Shown in pieces: positions 17,898-26,676 of a DNA stretch of 64,000 nt. The DNA is taken from the NCBI GenBank assembly GCA_028485475.2, contig CP144143.1, forward strand, positions 992,001 to 1,056,000, given 5' to 3'. Made by a program: the position numbers and the translations under genes. The notes under the pieces were generated by a model. It was given only the letters and a program-made list of their open reading frames with translations, was not told where the DNA came from and did not search any database. The DNA is from Chitinophagaceae bacterium C216 (GTDB lineage: Bacteria; Bacteroidota; Bacteroidia; Chitinophagales; Chitinophagaceae). Position 1 is the first letter of the stretch, and the number at the start of each line of letters is the position of its first letter.

Positions 17898-19394
17898 ATG
17901 CAGCAAATCCAAAGACGTTTTTATTCCGGTTCTGGTTTTAGTGACTGGGAAATAGGCGATGTAACTATTATACTGCACAACGGCGTCTATCATCTTTTTC
18001 ATCTCATTATTCCCAATCATGATTACATCGCGCATGCCGTTTCCAAAGATTGTATATCCTGGAAGCGTGTAAAAAATGCGCTATTTGTAGGCGATCCCGG
18101 TGAATGGGATGATGATATGCTGTGGACGATGCATGTATATAAAACCGCCGATGGATTTGAAATGTATTATACCGGATTGCAGCGAAAGCTCCGGGGAACG
18201 AATTCCTTAATAGGTAGGGCGTTTTCTAAGGATTTATATCATTGGGAAAAAAAGAATGAAGGGGTATTCCCCATCGAGTCCAAGGGTCCTTATTATGAAA
18301 GTGTAGAAAACAATCCTCGTAAGTGGTTAAGTTTTAGAGATCCGTTTCGTTTCGATTATAACAATCAGACTTATTTTCTGGTATGTGCCCGAGTATCGCA
18401 TGGGCCTATATCGCGCCGAGGATGTATCGGTCTATTGCAGTATCATGAAAACAAGGTTACTTATTTGCCGCCCCTACATTTTCCAATGGTGTATGACGAT
18501 CTGGAGTGTCCCTGTATCTTTCAGTTGAACGGGCGCCACTATATTATTGCATCCATAAGAGAAGATGTAAAAGTACGTTACTGGTTCAGTAGCGATATAT
18601 TGGGGGAGTATCATGCCTTTCATTCTAATGTTTTGCTACCGCAAGGGAACTATGCCGCTCGGGTAGTAGAAAGCAAAAACGGAAAATTATTGATTTATTC
18701 GTTTTTCTATACATCGGGCATGATTAATTCTTATCGGGTGTTTCTTCCTCCCAAGCAATTGGACACCGATGATAGGGGAAGGCTTTTATTGAAGAGTTTC
18801 GATCACTGGGAAGAGGTGGCGTATGACGCGGTACAGCAAAATCAGTTCTCTACAGTTAAACAATTATTTAATAATCCTACTGCTACTTTTATCAAGGAAG
18901 ATAACCGTTGGGTGATGGGCTCTCGAAGCGGATACGAAATATTTGTGTTTGAAAAACCTGCAGACGATTTTATTTGGGAAGGTGTGATATCGGTGGAAGG
19001 AATGGGAAAACTGGGATTGGTAACCGACATGGATGAGGAAGGATCGGGATACTATTTTGCTTTTGATGTAATCAACGGTCATGTGGAACTACGTGCTTGG
19101 GGGTTCAACGATGCGGATATCCGCTCCAACTTTAAGTTTAAAGTGTTACAGGATAATGTTTTTACCATTAATCCCAAATACACGTACCATTTCAAACTTA
19201 TTCGCTACGGTAATTATATCGAACTCGTTATTGATGGATTGGTAAAGCTTACTTTAATCGACTATACTTACAGTAATAAGTATATCGGACTTTACTCGGC
19301 TTCCTCCGTAGTATCGCTCAATAATAGTTTCATTAAAAAATTACCACCTTTAGAAGACGAATATTTATCTGATCAGGATATCTTTCTAAACTGA
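17898..19394 (+). CDS. GH32-like (clan GH-J) cytoplasmic glycosidase
   Basis: The 498-residue protein has no signal peptide. Clan GH-J landmarks are the WLSFRDPFRF segment (R147-D148-P149) and DDLECPCIF (E203-C204), matching the RDP and EC motifs with the acid/base Glu. The usual WMNDPNG box is replaced by FSDWEIGDVTIILHNGVYHLFH, where D21 (or D16) would be the nucleophile. A C-terminal beta-sandwich (about 350-490) fits GH32 architecture. GH32 enzymes hydrolyse or transfer fructosyl units from sucrose and fructans. Divergent placement 52 bp from the SPS-like gene suggests it degrades, or uses as donor, the sugar made there. The altered nucleophile box means specificity may differ from classical invertase. 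Confidence 0.75.
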   Translation: MQQIQRRFYSGSGFSDWEIGDVTIILHNGVYHLFHLIIPNHDYIAHAVSKDCISWKRVKNALFVGDPGEWDDDMLWTMHVYKTADGFEMYYTGLQRKLRGTNSLIGRAFSKDLYHWEKKNEGVFPIESKGPYYESVENNPRKWLSFRDPFRFDYNNQTYFLVCARVSHGPISRRGCIGLLQYHENKVTYLPPLHFPMVYDDLECPCIFQLNGRHYIIASIREDVKVRYWFSSDILGEYHAFHSNVLLPQGNYAARVVESKNGKLLIYSFFYTSGMINSYRVFLPPKQLDTDDRGRLLLKSFDHWEEVAYDAVQQNQFSTVKQLFNNPTATFIKEDNRWVMGSRSGYEIFVFEKPADDFIWEGVISVEGMGKLGLVTDMDEEGSGYYFAFDVINGHVELRAWGFNDADIRSNFKFKVLQDNVFTINPKYTYHFKLIRYGNYIELVIDGLVKLTLIDYTYSNKYIGLYSASSVVSLNNSFIKKLPPLEDEYLSDQDIFLN

Positions 19395-19581
19395 TTTATC
19401 CTCTTTTCGTTTAAAACAATCGATGCGCTACAGACTTTTCTGATCAATCTACAAGAAGTTATTTGACAATGAAGAAAGGTGTTTGTAATCACATTGTTTT
19501 TTAGGGTATTATAGCAAAGAGGAGTAACGCATACGATATTTTAAATTGAAGGCACTCTTATTTACTTTTACAGAAACTTTG

Positions 19582-19589
19582 TACCTTCG
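19582..19589 (+). promoter_or_regulatory. Bacteroidota-type -7 element (TACCTTCG)
   Basis: TACCTTCG fits the Bacteroidota -7 consensus TAnnTTTG with one change. It lies 4 bases before the ATG at 19594, implying a very short or absent leader. No clear -33 TTG is visible. Confidence 0.45.
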
Positions 19590-19593
19590 GCAT

Positions 19594-20154
19594 ATGGCAG
19601 TTTTTAAATTCAGGGTATATTTTGAGGAAGACGAGAGCATTTATAGGGATGTGGTAATTAAGCATACGCAGACCTTTTTGGATCTGCATCATGCCATATT
19701 GAAGGCGTATGAGTTTGACAACAAACATCAGGCAACCTTTTACAGGAGTAATGATAACTGGCAACAAGGACGGGAAATAACGCTGGAAAAATACGACAAA
19801 CCATATAAGGCCGAACCCCTTTTGATGGCCGAGACTACTATTGGATCCGAAGTACGTAATACTAATCAGAAATTTACCTATACCTATGATTTTCATAAGC
19901 AATGGGGGTTTCTGATAGAATTGATTAATGTGGCGAAGGACGAAGATAGCCGCTTGGACTATCCCGCTGTTGTACGTTCGGAAGGTATCGGGCCCAAGCA
20001 GTATGGTACAAAAGGGTTGCTAGGAGACAGGTTTGCGGATATTGAGGAGAAGTACGATCTGGTGCGCGGTGCCGAGGGGTTTAACGAAAAGGATGAAGAG
20101 GGTGAAGATTATGGTTTTGAAGATGTTAGCGATGATTATCAAGATGAAGATTAA
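19594..20154 (+). CDS. Plasmid pRiA4b ORF-3-like family protein
   Basis: I start at the ATG at 19594 (MAVFKFRVYFEED, 186 residues); the longer frame begins at a TTG. The sequence resembles the pRiA4b ORF-3-like family (RVYFEEDESIYRDVVIK, FLDLHHAILKAYEFD, HQATFY, FTYTYDFHKQWGFLIEL), soluble alpha/beta proteins often found on chromosomes and of unknown biochemical role. The C-terminal 40 residues are strongly acidic, ending EDVSDDYQDED. There is no signal peptide and no transposase nearby, so the plasmid-derived name does not imply mobility here. miaA begins 40 bp downstream on the same strand. Confidence 0.7.
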   Translation: MAVFKFRVYFEEDESIYRDVVIKHTQTFLDLHHAILKAYEFDNKHQATFYRSNDNWQQGREITLEKYDKPYKAEPLLMAETTIGSEVRNTNQKFTYTYDFHKQWGFLIELINVAKDEDSRLDYPAVVRSEGIGPKQYGTKGLLGDRFADIEEKYDLVRGAEGFNEKDEEGEDYGFEDVSDDYQDED

Positions 20155-20194
20155 TAATTGTTAAAGACATCAGACCATTGATATAAAAAAGGAA

Positions 20195-21103
20195 TTGCAT
20201 CATCAAAAATCGATTATTGTAATAGCCGGACCTACCGCCGTAGGTAAAACTACCTACGCTATTGAAGTGGCCCGATATTTTAATACAGTCATTCTTTCTG
20301 CAGATAGCCGGCAGTGTTTTAAGGAACTCAATATAGGTGTGGCAAGGCCAACCCCGGAAGAGCTGGCGCAAGTACCTCATTTTTTTATAGCCTCGCACAG
20401 CATACACGACGATATTAGTGCGGCATGGTACGAAACCTATGCGTTGGAACTGCTTAAAAAGTTGTTTCAGCAGTATAATACGGTAGTGGTTACCGGAGGA
20501 ACCGGACTGTATATTAAGGCTCTTGTAGACGGACTGGATCTCATTCCGCCGGTGGAGAACCATATCCGTCAGCACGTCATCAGCCATTATGAAACTCATG
20601 GTATAGGCTGGTTGCAGGAGCAGTTACAACAGCTCGATCCTTGGTTTGTAAAAGAAGGAGAGATGAAGAATCCGCAGCGCATGATGCGAGCTCTTGAAGT
20701 AGTATTAGCTACCGGTAGATCAATCATTAGTTACAGAAACACGGGCAGGATACCCCGTAATTTTAATATCTATCAGATTGGTTTGGAACGTCCTCGCGAA
20801 GAACTCTATGAGCGTATCAATCAAAGAGTAGATGTGATGATGGCGGCGGGTTTGGAAGCCGAAGCGCGGGAACTCTATCCATATAGACATTTAAATGCAC
20901 TGCACACTGTAGGTTATAAGGAACTTTTTGACTATTTCGACAATAAATGCTCTCTCGATGAGGCTGTGGCTTTAATCAAGCAAAATACCCGACGTTATGC
21001 CAAGCGCCAGATGACCTGGTTTAAAAAACAACAGGGTATGAAATGGATTAATCTTAGTCAAACCGATTCTATATCTCCGGTAATTGCAGAACTATCCCAA
21101 TAA
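20195..21103 (+). CDS. miaA: tRNA dimethylallyltransferase
   Basis: MiaA transfers a dimethylallyl group to N6 of A37 in tRNAs that read codons starting with U. The 302-residue protein has the P-loop GPTAVGKTTYA at residues 10-20, the SADSRQCFKELNIG substrate block, GGTGLYIKAL and the NPQRMMRALEV helix. The Rossmann/DMAPP core is complete and of normal family length. No ATG precedes the P-loop; the best start is the TTG at 20195, with AAAAAAGGAA immediately upstream. An ATT or ATA start slightly further upstream is the only alternative. It follows the pRiA4b-like gene by 40 bp. Confidence 0.95.
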   Translation: MHHQKSIIVIAGPTAVGKTTYAIEVARYFNTVILSADSRQCFKELNIGVARPTPEELAQVPHFFIASHSIHDDISAAWYETYALELLKKLFQQYNTVVVTGGTGLYIKALVDGLDLIPPVENHIRQHVISHYETHGIGWLQEQLQQLDPWFVKEGEMKNPQRMMRALEVVLATGRSIISYRNTGRIPRNFNIYQIGLERPREELYERINQRVDVMMAAGLEAEARELYPYRHLNALHTVGYKELFDYFDNKCSLDEAVALIKQNTRRYAKRQMTWFKKQQGMKWINLSQTDSISPVIAELSQ

Positions 21104-21150
21104 TTACTTGTTATTTCACAGGCCTCTGTTTAAAAACTGGTAAATAGCAG

Positions 21151-21158
21151 TATCTTCG
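21151..21158 (+). promoter_or_regulatory. Bacteroidota-type -7 element (TATCTTCG)
   Basis: TATCTTCG lies 17 bases before the ATG at 21176 and resembles the TAnnTTTG -7 consensus. The -33 region is only weakly matched (TTTA). Confidence 0.4.
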
Positions 21159-21175
21159 CAGGCCATATTATAAGC

Positions 21176-21604
21176 ATGGAACAACAAGAACAATCCGATA
21201 ACATTTTAGAACAGGAACCCCTAGAAGAAGAGAGCTCTGCTGTATTGCAAATCAGTAGGTGGGTAAAGCTGATTACCTCGGTGGGATTTGCAATAGGTAC
21301 TTTTATTGTAGTGGTAATGCTGACCAGTGGTGCTCAAATTTTGCGGCAGCTGGCTGCAGCACTCCCTATAAAGACAGACGGTATTTATGGTGCTTTGGTT
21401 ACAGGATTCTTTATGCTGTTTTTTATAACGGCGTTAATCCTGTATTATCTGTATAAGGCAGCACACCTATTGACTCAGGGAGTAAAAGAGCGCAACAGTG
21501 TTGTATTGGCTCAGGGCTTCCATTTCCTGAAAAAATTTTTTATAGCGACAGCTATTTTAAGTCTGGTTCAGTTGTTGATTAATCTTACAAACTTATTAAG
21601 CTAA
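21176..21604 (+). CDS. Small integral membrane protein, unknown function
   Basis: The 142-residue protein has an acidic N-terminus (EQSDNILEQEPLEEESSAV) and about three membrane helices (about 35-57, 78-98 and 118-140). I do not recognise the family with confidence. A similar small membrane protein is encoded 9 bp downstream. Both have the same layout: a polar N-terminal tail, then helices, with a RNSVVLAQGFHFLKKFF-type amphipathic stretch before the last one. The two look like a duplicated pair that may form one membrane complex. No catalytic or metal-binding motif is visible. Confidence 0.65.
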   Translation: MEQQEQSDNILEQEPLEEESSAVLQISRWVKLITSVGFAIGTFIVVVMLTSGAQILRQLAAALPIKTDGIYGALVTGFFMLFFITALILYYLYKAAHLLTQGVKERNSVVLAQGFHFLKKFFIATAILSLVQLLINLTNLLS

Positions 21605-21613
21605 ATATAGCAG

Positions 21614-22051
21614 ATGGAACCGTTGAACGAAACGCGTCAGGCACCTTTAGGAGACAGTATTTTAACCACTGCTAAGGTAGCGGGTATATCCGCCATTGTT
21701 TCTTTACTAGCAACCATTACAGGCGTTATTGCTTTTTTAACCTCTCCTCCAGCTCCGGTTACGGCGGGCGAAGAGGGGCTTGAGGATAATGCGGCTTCGC
21801 AGGTTGTCAACAGCGCTTCGTCCATGTCGGTATTTATATCATTAATTATAAGTCTGCTGGCCTTTTATTTTTTATTTCGTTTTTCTTTTCTTACAAAAAA
21901 CTCCTTTAAACATAACGATCGCACTCAGCTGGTTAAAGCGTTATATAGCTTGGCTGGATATTTTAGAATATGGGGAGTGATCATGTTTATAGTGGCCATA
22001 TTTTTCTCGATGGCATTCATTGCTGGCATCCTCACTTCATTGTTTAGTTAA
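21614..22051 (+). CDS. Small integral membrane protein, unknown function (pair with preceding gene)
   Basis: The 145-residue protein has three membrane helices (about 22-44, 70-90 and 117-142) and the same plan as the preceding protein: residues between helix 2 and helix 3 read NSFKHNDRTQLVKALYSLAG, echoing ERNSVVLAQGFHFLKKF in its neighbour. Start ATG at 21614 is 9 bp after the previous stop, so co-translation is likely. Family not recognised and no function is proposed. Confidence 0.65.
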   Translation: MEPLNETRQAPLGDSILTTAKVAGISAIVSLLATITGVIAFLTSPPAPVTAGEEGLEDNAASQVVNSASSMSVFISLIISLLAFYFLFRFSFLTKNSFKHNDRTQLVKALYSLAGYFRIWGVIMFIVAIFFSMAFIAGILTSLFS

Positions 22052-22146
22052 CAATCTGTACAGCTCCGTTTATAGCTATGTGTATCCTTCGCTGAGAGGG
22101 TAGGTAGCATGGCCTGTTTTTGCATCTTTTCAATTAACTTGCTGGT

Positions 22147-25100
22147 ATGTCGGTATTAAAACAAAAACTGGAACAAAAGTTTATTGAAATCTATCGTAAC
22201 CTCAATGAGCAGCAGCGCGATGCTGTGAATACGCTCGAAGGTCCTGTGATGGTAATTGCCGGACCCGGAACCGGTAAAACGCAGATACTGGCAGCCCGTA
22301 TCGGAAAAATTCTCCTAGAAACCGATGCACTGCCTCAAAACATATTATGTCTTACATATACCGATGCCGGTGTAGTGGCCATGCGAAAAAGGTTACAGCA
22401 GTTTATCGGTGCCGATGCGTATAAAATTAATATTTACACGTTCCACGCCTTCTGTAACGATGTTATACAGGATAATCTGGATTATTTTGAAAAAAATACC
22501 CTCGATCCGATTTCGGATCTGGAACGCGTGGAGTGCTTAAGACAATTGATAGATCAATTCCCCAAAGATCATCCTTTGAAACGCTACAGAGGTGATGTAT
22601 ATTATGAAGCCAATAAGTTGAGTAATCTCTTTTCTGCGATGAAGCGTGAGGGGTGGACAACGGCGTTTCTTTCTCAAAAAATTGATGAATATCTGGTATC
22701 ATTACCTAATGACGAAAAATATATTTATAAGCAAAATCGAGGAAAGCATAAAAAGGGGGATCTAAGACCTCAATATTATGCCGAAGTGGAAAAAATGGAA
22801 AAGCTGCGTGCGGCAGTAAATGAGTTTGACAACTATCAGCAAATTTTAGCACAACGCAAGCGTTACGACTTTGATGATATGATCGGCTGGGTAATCACCG
22901 CCTTCTCAGAAAATAAAAACCTGCTGGCCGATTATCAGGAGCGCTATCAGTATATACTGGTAGATGAGTTTCAGGATACAAGCGGTTCGCAAAATAAAAT
23001 AGTACAGCTACTGATTGAGTATTGGGACTCCCCCAACATATTTGTAGTAGGGGATGATGACCAGAGTATTTACCGCTTTCAAGGAGCGAACGTGGAAAAC
23101 ATGCTGGATTTTGCCAATCAGTATATACACGATTTAAAAACTATTGTACTTACCAATAACTATCGAAGCACACAACCCATACTGGATATTTCCAAAACCA
23201 TTATTGAAAAAAATACTGAGCGGCTGGTAAATCAATTGCCCGGTCTTAGTAAAGATTTGGTTGCCGCCAATAAATCCATTAATCACCTACAACATTATCC
23301 CGAAATTCTGGAGTACAATACTCAGGCCGATGAAATGGCAGGCATTGTATTCAAGATAGAGGCACTGATACAGCAAGGCGTAGAGCCAGGCCGCATTGCC
23401 GTGATTTATCGAGAGAATAAGTACGGTGAGGAATTGGCGAATTATTTCCGGCACAAAGGCATACCTTATTATACCAAGCGTAGTATTAATCTACTTAAAG
23501 AGCCATTTATAAGAAAGGTTCTGGATATTCTTTACTACCTAGATGCAGAGCATCACATTCCTTTTAGTGGCGATGAATTGCTATTTGAAATCCTACACTT
23601 CGATTTTTATAAAAATCCGCCTATAGAAATAGCCAAACTGAATGTGGAGGTAAATCAAAGAAAGTTTAGCGGTGAGCTTATTTCATTGCGTCAGCTTTTA
23701 TATCAAAGAGCAAATACACCTGCAGCTACTTTATTTGATGAAGCATTCAACGAAAGTCTGCGTCAGTGTTCCGAAGTTTTTGAGCAGCTGATTGCTGATG
23801 TAAGTAATAGTACCATTCAGCAATTGCTTGATAAAATCATTCGTGATGCGGGTGTTTTGCAATACATCATGAATAGCGAACGGAAGATAGAGCTGATGCA
23901 ATACTTGACCGCTTTTTATGATTTTGTGAAGGAAGAAAACCGCCGCAATCCTGATATGAGTTTGAGCGGTTTGGTCGAACTGATAGATATTATGCAGAAA
24001 GAAAACCTACCATTGCCCATGATGCAGGTCACCGGAAGCGATAAAGGCGTCAACCTGCTTACGGCACATGGTAGTAAGGGCCTGGAGTTTGAGTATGTTT
24101 TCTTGGCCGGTTGTAATGCTTCTATCTGGGAAGAGAAAAGAAAAAGAAATCAAGACTTCAAGCTCCCACCCAATGTGTTTACATCTGTGGGTGATGAAAA
24201 GGAAGCCGAAGAGTTGCGACGTGTATTTTATGTTGCGCTTACACGAGCCGAGAAATATTTATACATCTCTTATGCAAGATTGGATAAGGGTGGCAGGGAA
24301 TTGGAGCCATCTATGTTTATCGCCGAAATACAGGACGCCCATCCTTTGGAAATTCAGAAACCACAATTCAGTAATGACCAGATGCTCACTTTCCAGCATT
24401 TGTTATTTGCCGCTTCGCAGCCGGTATTGGATAGTTTGGAAGATGATTTTGTGGACGGCTTGCTATCTCGCTTTGCGATGAACGTAACGGCATTGAACGC
24501 CTATCTTAGTTGTCCTTTGAAGTTTTATTATCAAAATCTTTTGCGCATTCCTGCTGGTAAGAATGAGGCTACGGAATTCGGTAGCGCTGTACATTTTGCC
24601 CTAGAGCGGTTGTTTAAAAGAATGAAAGAGGATCCAAATAAAGCTTTCCCTACTATAGAAGTCGTTTTGGGTGATTTCAAGTGGTATATGGAGCGGCATC
24701 GGGAAAGTTTTACCAGAGAGGCTTTCGAAAGAAGAATGGAACAAGGCTCTATTATTTTACCCGCCTACTATGAAAAATATGTACAAGAATGGAATAAGGT
24801 AGTGGTACTGGAGCTGAATGTAAAAGGGGTGGTTGTAGAGGGTATTCCGTTAAAAGGTAAAATCGACAAGTTGGAATTTGACGGAAAGAATGTAAATGTG
24901 GTGGATTACAAAACCGGTAATCCCGATAATGCCAAAGTCAAAACCAACCCTCCCGATGAGAAAAACCCTGATGGAGGTGATTACTGGAGACAGGCAGTCT
25001 TTTATAAAATCTTATTGGACAATTACGAGCTCAAGGATTGGAGAGTAGTAAGTACCGAGTTTGATTTCATCGAGCCCAACACAAAAGATGAATTTAAGAA

Positions 25101-25293
25101 GCTGAAGATTGTTATATCACCGGAGGATGTGGATATTGTAAAAGGCCAGATAAAAACTGTGTGGGAGCGAATTCAGAACAAAGATTTCTACAAAGGTTGT
25201 GGGAAGAGCGATTGTCACTGGTGCAATTTTGTGAAGGACAACTATTTGTATAGCCATTTGGAGGAAATAACCGAAGATGAGGAAGTAGAATAG
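22147..25293 (+). CDS. UvrD/AddA-type ATP-dependent helicase with C-terminal PD-(D/E)XK nuclease and Fe-S cysteine set
   Basis: The 1048-residue protein starts at an ATG. Superfamily-1 helicase motifs are present: Q-motif region LNEQQRDAVNTLEGP, motif I GPGTGKTQIL, motif II LVDEFQDTSGSQ, motif III GDDDQSIYRFQGAN, motif IV/V LLTAHGSKGLEFEYVF and motif VI RVFYVALTRAEKYL. The last ~260 residues form a RecB-like nuclease (GSAVHFALERL, KGKIDKLEFDGK, NVVDYKTGNP). Four cysteines, C789 (LSCPLKF), C1018, C1023 and C1026 (GCGKSDCHWCNF), match the AddB-type iron-staple arrangement. It likely unwinds and degrades or processes DNA ends in repair. No AddB/RecC-like partner gene is next to it. Confidence 0.9.
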   Translation: MSVLKQKLEQKFIEIYRNLNEQQRDAVNTLEGPVMVIAGPGTGKTQILAARIGKILLETDALPQNILCLTYTDAGVVAMRKRLQQFIGADAYKINIYTFHAFCNDVIQDNLDYFEKNTLDPISDLERVECLRQLIDQFPKDHPLKRYRGDVYYEANKLSNLFSAMKREGWTTAFLSQKIDEYLVSLPNDEKYIYKQNRGKHKKGDLRPQYYAEVEKMEKLRAAVNEFDNYQQILAQRKRYDFDDMIGWVITAFSENKNLLADYQERYQYILVDEFQDTSGSQNKIVQLLIEYWDSPNIFVVGDDDQSIYRFQGANVENMLDFANQYIHDLKTIVLTNNYRSTQPILDISKTIIEKNTERLVNQLPGLSKDLVAANKSINHLQHYPEILEYNTQADEMAGIVFKIEALIQQGVEPGRIAVIYRENKYGEELANYFRHKGIPYYTKRSINLLKEPFIRKVLDILYYLDAEHHIPFSGDELLFEILHFDFYKNPPIEIAKLNVEVNQRKFSGELISLRQLLYQRANTPAATLFDEAFNESLRQCSEVFEQLIADVSNSTIQQLLDKIIRDAGVLQYIMNSERKIELMQYLTAFYDFVKEENRRNPDMSLSGLVELIDIMQKENLPLPMMQVTGSDKGVNLLTAHGSKGLEFEYVFLAGCNASIWEEKRKRNQDFKLPPNVFTSVGDEKEAEELRRVFYVALTRAEKYLYISYARLDKGGRELEPSMFIAEIQDAHPLEIQKPQFSNDQMLTFQHLLFAASQPVLDSLEDDFVDGLLSRFAMNVTALNAYLSCPLKFYYQNLLRIPAGKNEATEFGSAVHFALERLFKRMKEDPNKAFPTIEVVLGDFKWYMERHRESFTREAFERRMEQGSIILPAYYEKYVQEWNKVVVLELNVKGVVVEGIPLKGKIDKLEFDGKNVNVVDYKTGNPDNAKVKTNPPDEKNPDGGDYWRQAVFYKILLDNYELKDWRVVSTEFDFIEPNTKDEFKKLKIVISPEDVDIVKGQIKTVWERIQNKDFYKGCGKSDCHWCNFVKDNYLYSHLEEITEDEEVE

Positions 25294-25401
25294 TTGCGAT
25301 TTACAATTGTTGTATTTTTATAATATTTAAATGGGTGGCTCTTTAGGCTACATTTCCATATTAAAAAAATAATAATTTTTGTGTATTTTTTATTTTTCCA
25401 T

Positions 25402-25434
25402 TATTGAAAAAACATAAAAGTTTATATACCTTTG
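25402..25434 (+). promoter_or_regulatory. Promoter of rpsP
   Basis: A TATTG -33 element (25402-25406) and a TACCTTTG -7 element (25427-25434) are separated by 20 bp, matching the Bacteroidota TTTG-N19-21-TAnnTTTG consensus closely. Transcription would begin near 25440, leaving a leader of about 65 bases before rpsP. Confidence 0.75.
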
Positions 25435-25507
25435 AGCCCCCGTGTACATTTATGTATAGTAAGGGAAGCAAACAATTATTATTTAACGCCTTAAATTTCT
25501 ATTTAAA

Positions 25508-25987
25508 ATGGCAGCAAAGATCAGATTGCAAAGACACGGCTCAAAAAAAAGGCCCTTTTACTTCATTGTAGTTGCTGATGCAAGGAGCCCACGTGATGGT
25601 AAATTCATCCAAAAAATTGGAACCTACAATCCTTTGACCATCCCAGCTACAATCGAACTGGACCGTCAGAAAGCTTTAGAATGGTTGAACAAAGGTGCTA
25701 AACCAACCGATACTGTTCGCCGTATTCTGAGCTTTAAAGGTGTATTGTACTTAAAGCACCTATTGCGCGGCGTAAAGCTAGGCCTCTTTGATGAAAACGT
25801 AGCGATGCAAAAATTCACAACTTGGAGTGCTGAACACGAAGAGCTTATCAAAAAACGCCAGCAAAAAGCTATCGAAGAAAGAAAAGCTAAACGTAAAGCA
25901 GCAGCTAGCGCAGCTCCACGTAAAGTGTCTGAGGCCAAAGCAGAAACTCCTGCCCCTGAAGAAAATGCTGAAGGTGGAGAGGCTTAG
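25508..25987 (+). CDS. rpsP: 30S ribosomal protein bS16
   Basis: Residues 1-80 are a normal bS16 core ([40 protein letters not shown]). The 159-residue length is nearly double the usual 80-90 because of a C-terminal tail (from about 105) rich in Lys, Ala and Glu ([20 protein letters not shown], then acidic residues to the end). Such tails occur in other Bacteroidota. It binds 16S rRNA in the small-subunit body. A good promoter lies upstream and a terminator downstream, and rimM follows; trmD and rplS, usual partners, are not here. Confidence 0.98.
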   Translation: MAAKIRLQRHGSKKRPFYFIVVADARSPRDGKFIQKIGTYNPLTIPATIELDRQKALEWLNKGAKPTDTVRRILSFKGVLYLKHLLRGVKLGLFDENVAMQKFTTWSAEHEELIKKRQQKAIEERKAKRKAAASAAPRKVSEAKAETPAPEENAEGGEA

Positions 25988-26012
25988 TAGATGCTTATGA
26001 AGCAAAGACATT

Positions 26013-26045
26013 AAGGCGGTAACGGTATTCCCGGCCGCCTTTTTT
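26013..26045 (+). terminator. Rho-independent terminator after rpsP
   Basis: AAGGCGG pairs with CCGCCTT around a 14-base interior (itself able to pair CGG with CCG), followed by TTTTTT. It begins 26 bp after the rpsP stop and may attenuate transcription into rimM. Confidence 0.8.
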
Positions 26046-26123
26046 ATTAAAATCATCAGAGGCACTGCCTTATACTAATATTAATCTGATAATAAGCTAT
26101 TTGTAAAATATTTACGTGTCAGT

Positions 26124-26657
26124 ATGGCTACTGAAAATGTAAACGGCTACATAAGTATAGGTAGATTTGCAGCCACACATGGCTTACAGGGATTTCTAGT
26201 GCTGAAGCATGTGCTAGGTAAAAAAACTACACTAAAAGGATTAAAAGCGGTTTTTATCAAAGATAAAACCGGAAGTTTCATTCCCTGGTTTCTCGAATCC
26301 AGCAAGGTAAAAACCGATTCGGAATCTTACATCAAGCTGGAAGGTATCAATACTATGGAAGCCGCACGCCCTCTGGTACAAAAAGAAGTATGGCTTACCG
26401 AGGCCGATTTTCGAGCGCATACGGCTAAAAACGCCCCCATTAGTTTATTACATTACACTATCATTAACGACGATGAAGAGCTAGGTGCCATACAAGAAAT
26501 TATCGAACAGCCCCACCAGGTTTTGTGTCGTCTTGAAATCAATGGTAAGGAAGTATTGATTCCTTTACACGAAGAAACCCTTATTAAGGTAGATAATAAA
26601 GCCCAAAAAGTGTATGTAAGCCTGCCTGAGGGTCTACTGGACATTTATTTATCCTAA
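26124..26657 (+). CDS. rimM: 16S rRNA processing protein RimM
   Basis: The 177-residue protein has the two RimM beta-barrel domains: an N-terminal one (YISIGRFAATHGLQGFLVLKH) and a C-terminal PRC-barrel (ELGAIQEIIEQPHQVLCRLE, then EVLIPLHEETLIKVD). It helps mature the 3' domain of 16S rRNA in the 30S subunit. It is 136 bp downstream of rpsP across a terminator, so it may have its own promoter or depend on readthrough. A DinB-like gene follows within 20 bp. Confidence 0.95.
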   Translation: MATENVNGYISIGRFAATHGLQGFLVLKHVLGKKTTLKGLKAVFIKDKTGSFIPWFLESSKVKTDSESYIKLEGINTMEAARPLVQKEVWLTEADFRAHTAKNAPISLLHYTIINDDEELGAIQEIIEQPHQVLCRLEINGKEVLIPLHEETLIKVDNKAQKVYVSLPEGLLDIYLS

Positions 26658-26676
26658 AGATGCTTATCTTTCTGTT

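Noticed and set aside
19594-20154. pRiA4b ORF-3-like gene as a sign of a plasmid or transposon
   Set aside because: No transposase, inverted repeats or target duplications are visible, and flanking genes are ordinary chromosomal ones.
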